A DNA stretch of 6,596 nt from NCBI GenBank assembly GCA_018819665.1, contig JAHJOY010000164.1, forward strand, positions 1-6,596, written 5' to 3'. Numbering within the stretch: the stretch's first letter is position 1; each line of letters begins with the position of its first letter. This stretch comes from a bacterium (GTDB lineage: Bacteria; Atribacterota; Phoenicimicrobiia; Phoenicimicrobiales; Phoenicimicrobiaceae). Both the position numbers and the translations under genes were made by a program. Of the stretch, positions 5,119-6,596 are shown piece after piece. The notes under the pieces are model-generated. The model saw only the letters and a list, made by a program, of their open reading frames with translations. It did not search any database and was not told the origin of the DNA.

Positions 5119-6596
5119 TTACTTATTTTTTAATCTTTCTTTCAGTGAAGTGTTTCTATGAAATGTTTTATTATTTTTGATGGCAATCCATAAGGCCTTT
5201 TTGGTCCCGACTAATATCACCATTTCTTTTGCCCGAGTAATTCCAGTATATAATAAATTTCTTTGAAGGAGCAAATAATGTTGAGTCATTACCGGGATAA
5301 CAACTATTCGATATTCACTCCCCTGACTTTTATGAACAGTAATAGCATAGGCTAATACCAACTCACTTAATTCAGAAAAATCATAACAAACTTTTTTACC
5401 GTAAAAATTTACCTCTAAAATTTGCTCCTCGGCATCTATATTTTTAACCCTCCCTATGTCCCCATTAAAGACCTCTTTATCATAATTATTTTTAATTTGC
5501 ATGACCTTATCATTCACCCTAAAAGAATGATTTCCATATTTAATCTGTTTCCCTTTAGAATTTAATGCCTCTCTCAGACTGTAATTTAAATTATCTGCAC
5601 CCACTTCCCCTTTATACATAGGAGAAAGGACCTGGATGTCATCTACCGGGTCTATTTTATATTTTGAGGGGAGGCGGACAGTGCATAAGTTAATTATTTC
5701 TTGAGCAGCAACCTGGGGGTCTTCTTCTTCTATAAAATAAAAATCTCTTTCTCTCTCTCCTTTAATAACTGGATATTTCCCCTCATTAACTCGATGTGCA
5801 TTTACAATGATCAAGCTCCTTTGGTCCTGTCTAAATATCCTGGTTAATCTCACCACCGGAATAGTTTCAGAATCGATAATATCTTTTAAGATATTCCCCG
5901 GACCCACAGAAGGCAGCTGATCCACATCACCAATTAAAATTAAAGTGGTTCCGGGAGAAACCGCTTTTAAAAGACTGTTCATTAATAGAATATCTATCAT
6001 AGAAACCTCGTCCAAAATTATTACATCAGTTTTAATGGGGTTTTCAGAATTTTTAGTAAAAGTTCCTTTCTTGGGACTGTACTCTAATAACCTATGAATA
6101 GTTTTAGCCTTTCTGCCGGTAGTCTCACTTATTTTTTTCGCCGCTCTACCTGTAGGTGCTGCCAAGACTATTTTTAACTTTAGTTCCTCAAAAAGTTCAA
6201 TTAAGCCCAAAGTAGTAGTAGTTTTACCCGTTCCCGGACCACCGGTTAACACTAATACCCGATTCAAAAGAACTTTATTGATGGCATCTTTTTGTTCTTC
6301 AGCAAAAGAAAAACAGTACTTTTTTTCCAAATATTTTATCTTCTTTTGCACATCTATATTGATCAGCTGTTGAGGAAACTTTAATAATTCAATTAATTTT
6401 TTACTCACCCCTAATTCGGCAAAATAATAAAGAGGTAACCATACTCTATCTTCTTCTACTATAATCTCGCGGTTATTTCTTAAAATACTTAAAGCTTTTT
6501 CAACTAATGATTCTTCAACCTCTAATAATTCACTTCCGTACTTAATTATTTCAGTAACAACCCCATAACAATGACCCTGATTGGCCAATTCGTTTA
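5119..6596 (-). CDS. recD2: RecD2-type ATP-dependent DNA helicase (5' part outside window)
   Basis: This is a superfamily 1B helicase of the RecD/TraA group, in its RecBC-independent RecD2 form, a 5'-to-3' DNA helicase linked to repair. About 490 residues are present and the reading frame stays open to the window edge. RecD2 proteins are usually about 700-750 residues, so roughly 230-250 N-terminal residues are missing. Counting from the TTG at 6588, the parts are: end of the N-terminal region (NQGHCYGVVTEIIKYG, 3-18), Walker A GGPGTGKTT (116-124), motif Ia APTGRAAKK (144-152), Walker B ILDEVSMID (191-199), motif III IGDVDQLPSVGPG (219-231), motif IV RLTRIFRQ (247-254), motif V AITVHKSQGSEY (415-426) and motif VI LYTGITRAK (446-454). 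All motifs are intact. It is the first gene seen of the recD2-apgM-comB run. Its neighbours are metabolic, so its position says little about its role. Confidence 0.95.
   Translation of the reverse strand, partial: NELANQGHCYGVVTEIIKYGSELLEVEESLVEKALSILRNNREIIVEEDRVWLPLYYFAELGVSKKLIELLKFPQQLINIDVQKKIKYLEKKYCFSFAEEQKDAINKVLLNRVLVLTGGPGTGKTTTTLGLIELFEELKLKIVLAAPTGRAAKKISETTGRKAKTIHRLLEYSPKKGTFTKNSENPIKTDVIILDEVSMIDILLMNSLLKAVSPGTTLILIGDVDQLPSVGPGNILKDIIDSETIPVVRLTRIFRQDQRSLIIVNAHRVNEGKYPVIKGERERDFYFIEEEDPQVAAQEIINLCTVRLPSKYKIDPVDDIQVLSPMYKGEVGADNLNYSLREALNSKGKQIKYGNHSFRVNDKVMQIKNNYDKEVFNGDIGRVKNIDAEEQILEVNFYGKKVCYDFSELSELVLAYAITVHKSQGSEYRIVVIPVMTQHYLLLQRNLLYTGITRAKEMVILVGTKKALWIAIKNNKTFHRNTSLKERLKNK

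Noticed and set aside
4891..5133. Plus-strand open frame of 80 codons across the apgM start
   Set aside because: It is antisense to the conserved apgM N-terminal region, including the metal-binding aspartate; no protein family seen.
6586..6588. TTG at 6588 as the true start of the helicase
   Set aside because: The frame stays open to the window edge (upstream codons AAC GAA and a partial codon ending TA), the protein lacks the N-terminal third of RecD2, and no ribosome site precedes the TTG.
5119..6596. Helicase as the RecD subunit of RecBCD or a conjugative TraA relaxase
   Set aside because: The GHCYG-containing N-terminal part before the helicase core matches the RecD2 layout, there is no recB or recC alongside, and no relaxase motif is seen in the visible part.

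Overview
The window comes from an AT-rich bacterial chromosome. All six genes lie on the minus strand, so transcription runs from the right edge to the left. Several genes have AAGGAG-type ribosome binding sites, and TTG is used as a start codon. RecD2 and a VanZ-like protein point to Bacteria. The archaeal-type phosphoglycerate mutase, the ComB family protein and the short-period intergenic repeats would fit an uncultured anaerobic lineage such as Atribacterota or a similar candidate phylum. That placement is an impression; no marker gene is present to settle it.

Layout in transcription order: (1) The 3' two-thirds or so of recD2, a RecD/TraA-type DNA helicase, enters from the right edge. 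(2) After 34 nt comes apgM, an archaeal-type cofactor-independent phosphoglycerate mutase. (3) After 23 nt comes comB, a 2-phosphosulfolactate phosphatase family protein. These three look like one transcription unit. (4) After a 94-nt gap, with a possible promoter whose -35 box overlaps the comB stop codon, comes a class V PLP-dependent aminotransferase of the alanine/serine-glyoxylate type. (5) Only 12 nt later comes a small VanZ-like membrane protein, whose last codons are made of a perfect 35-bp palindrome. (6) After a 109-nt gap containing a good extended -10 promoter candidate comes an M42 family metallo-aminopeptidase with a TTG start. (7) The last 301 nt (1-301) are non-coding and built almost entirely of repeats: two degenerate 7-bp-period arrays on either side of a 55-bp imperfect palindrome.

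The genes do not form one obvious pathway. ApgM supplies 2-phosphoglycerate, the precursor of phosphoenolpyruvate, and ComB acts on a compound made from phosphoenolpyruvate and sulfite. A link from glycolysis to sulfolactate, with the aminotransferase possibly acting on a related oxoacid, is conceivable, but comA and the other steps are not in the window. The protein genes are ordinary members of known families. The most unusual content is the repeat DNA: the heptad arrays, the nested palindrome between them, and the palindrome that has become the 3' end of the VanZ gene.
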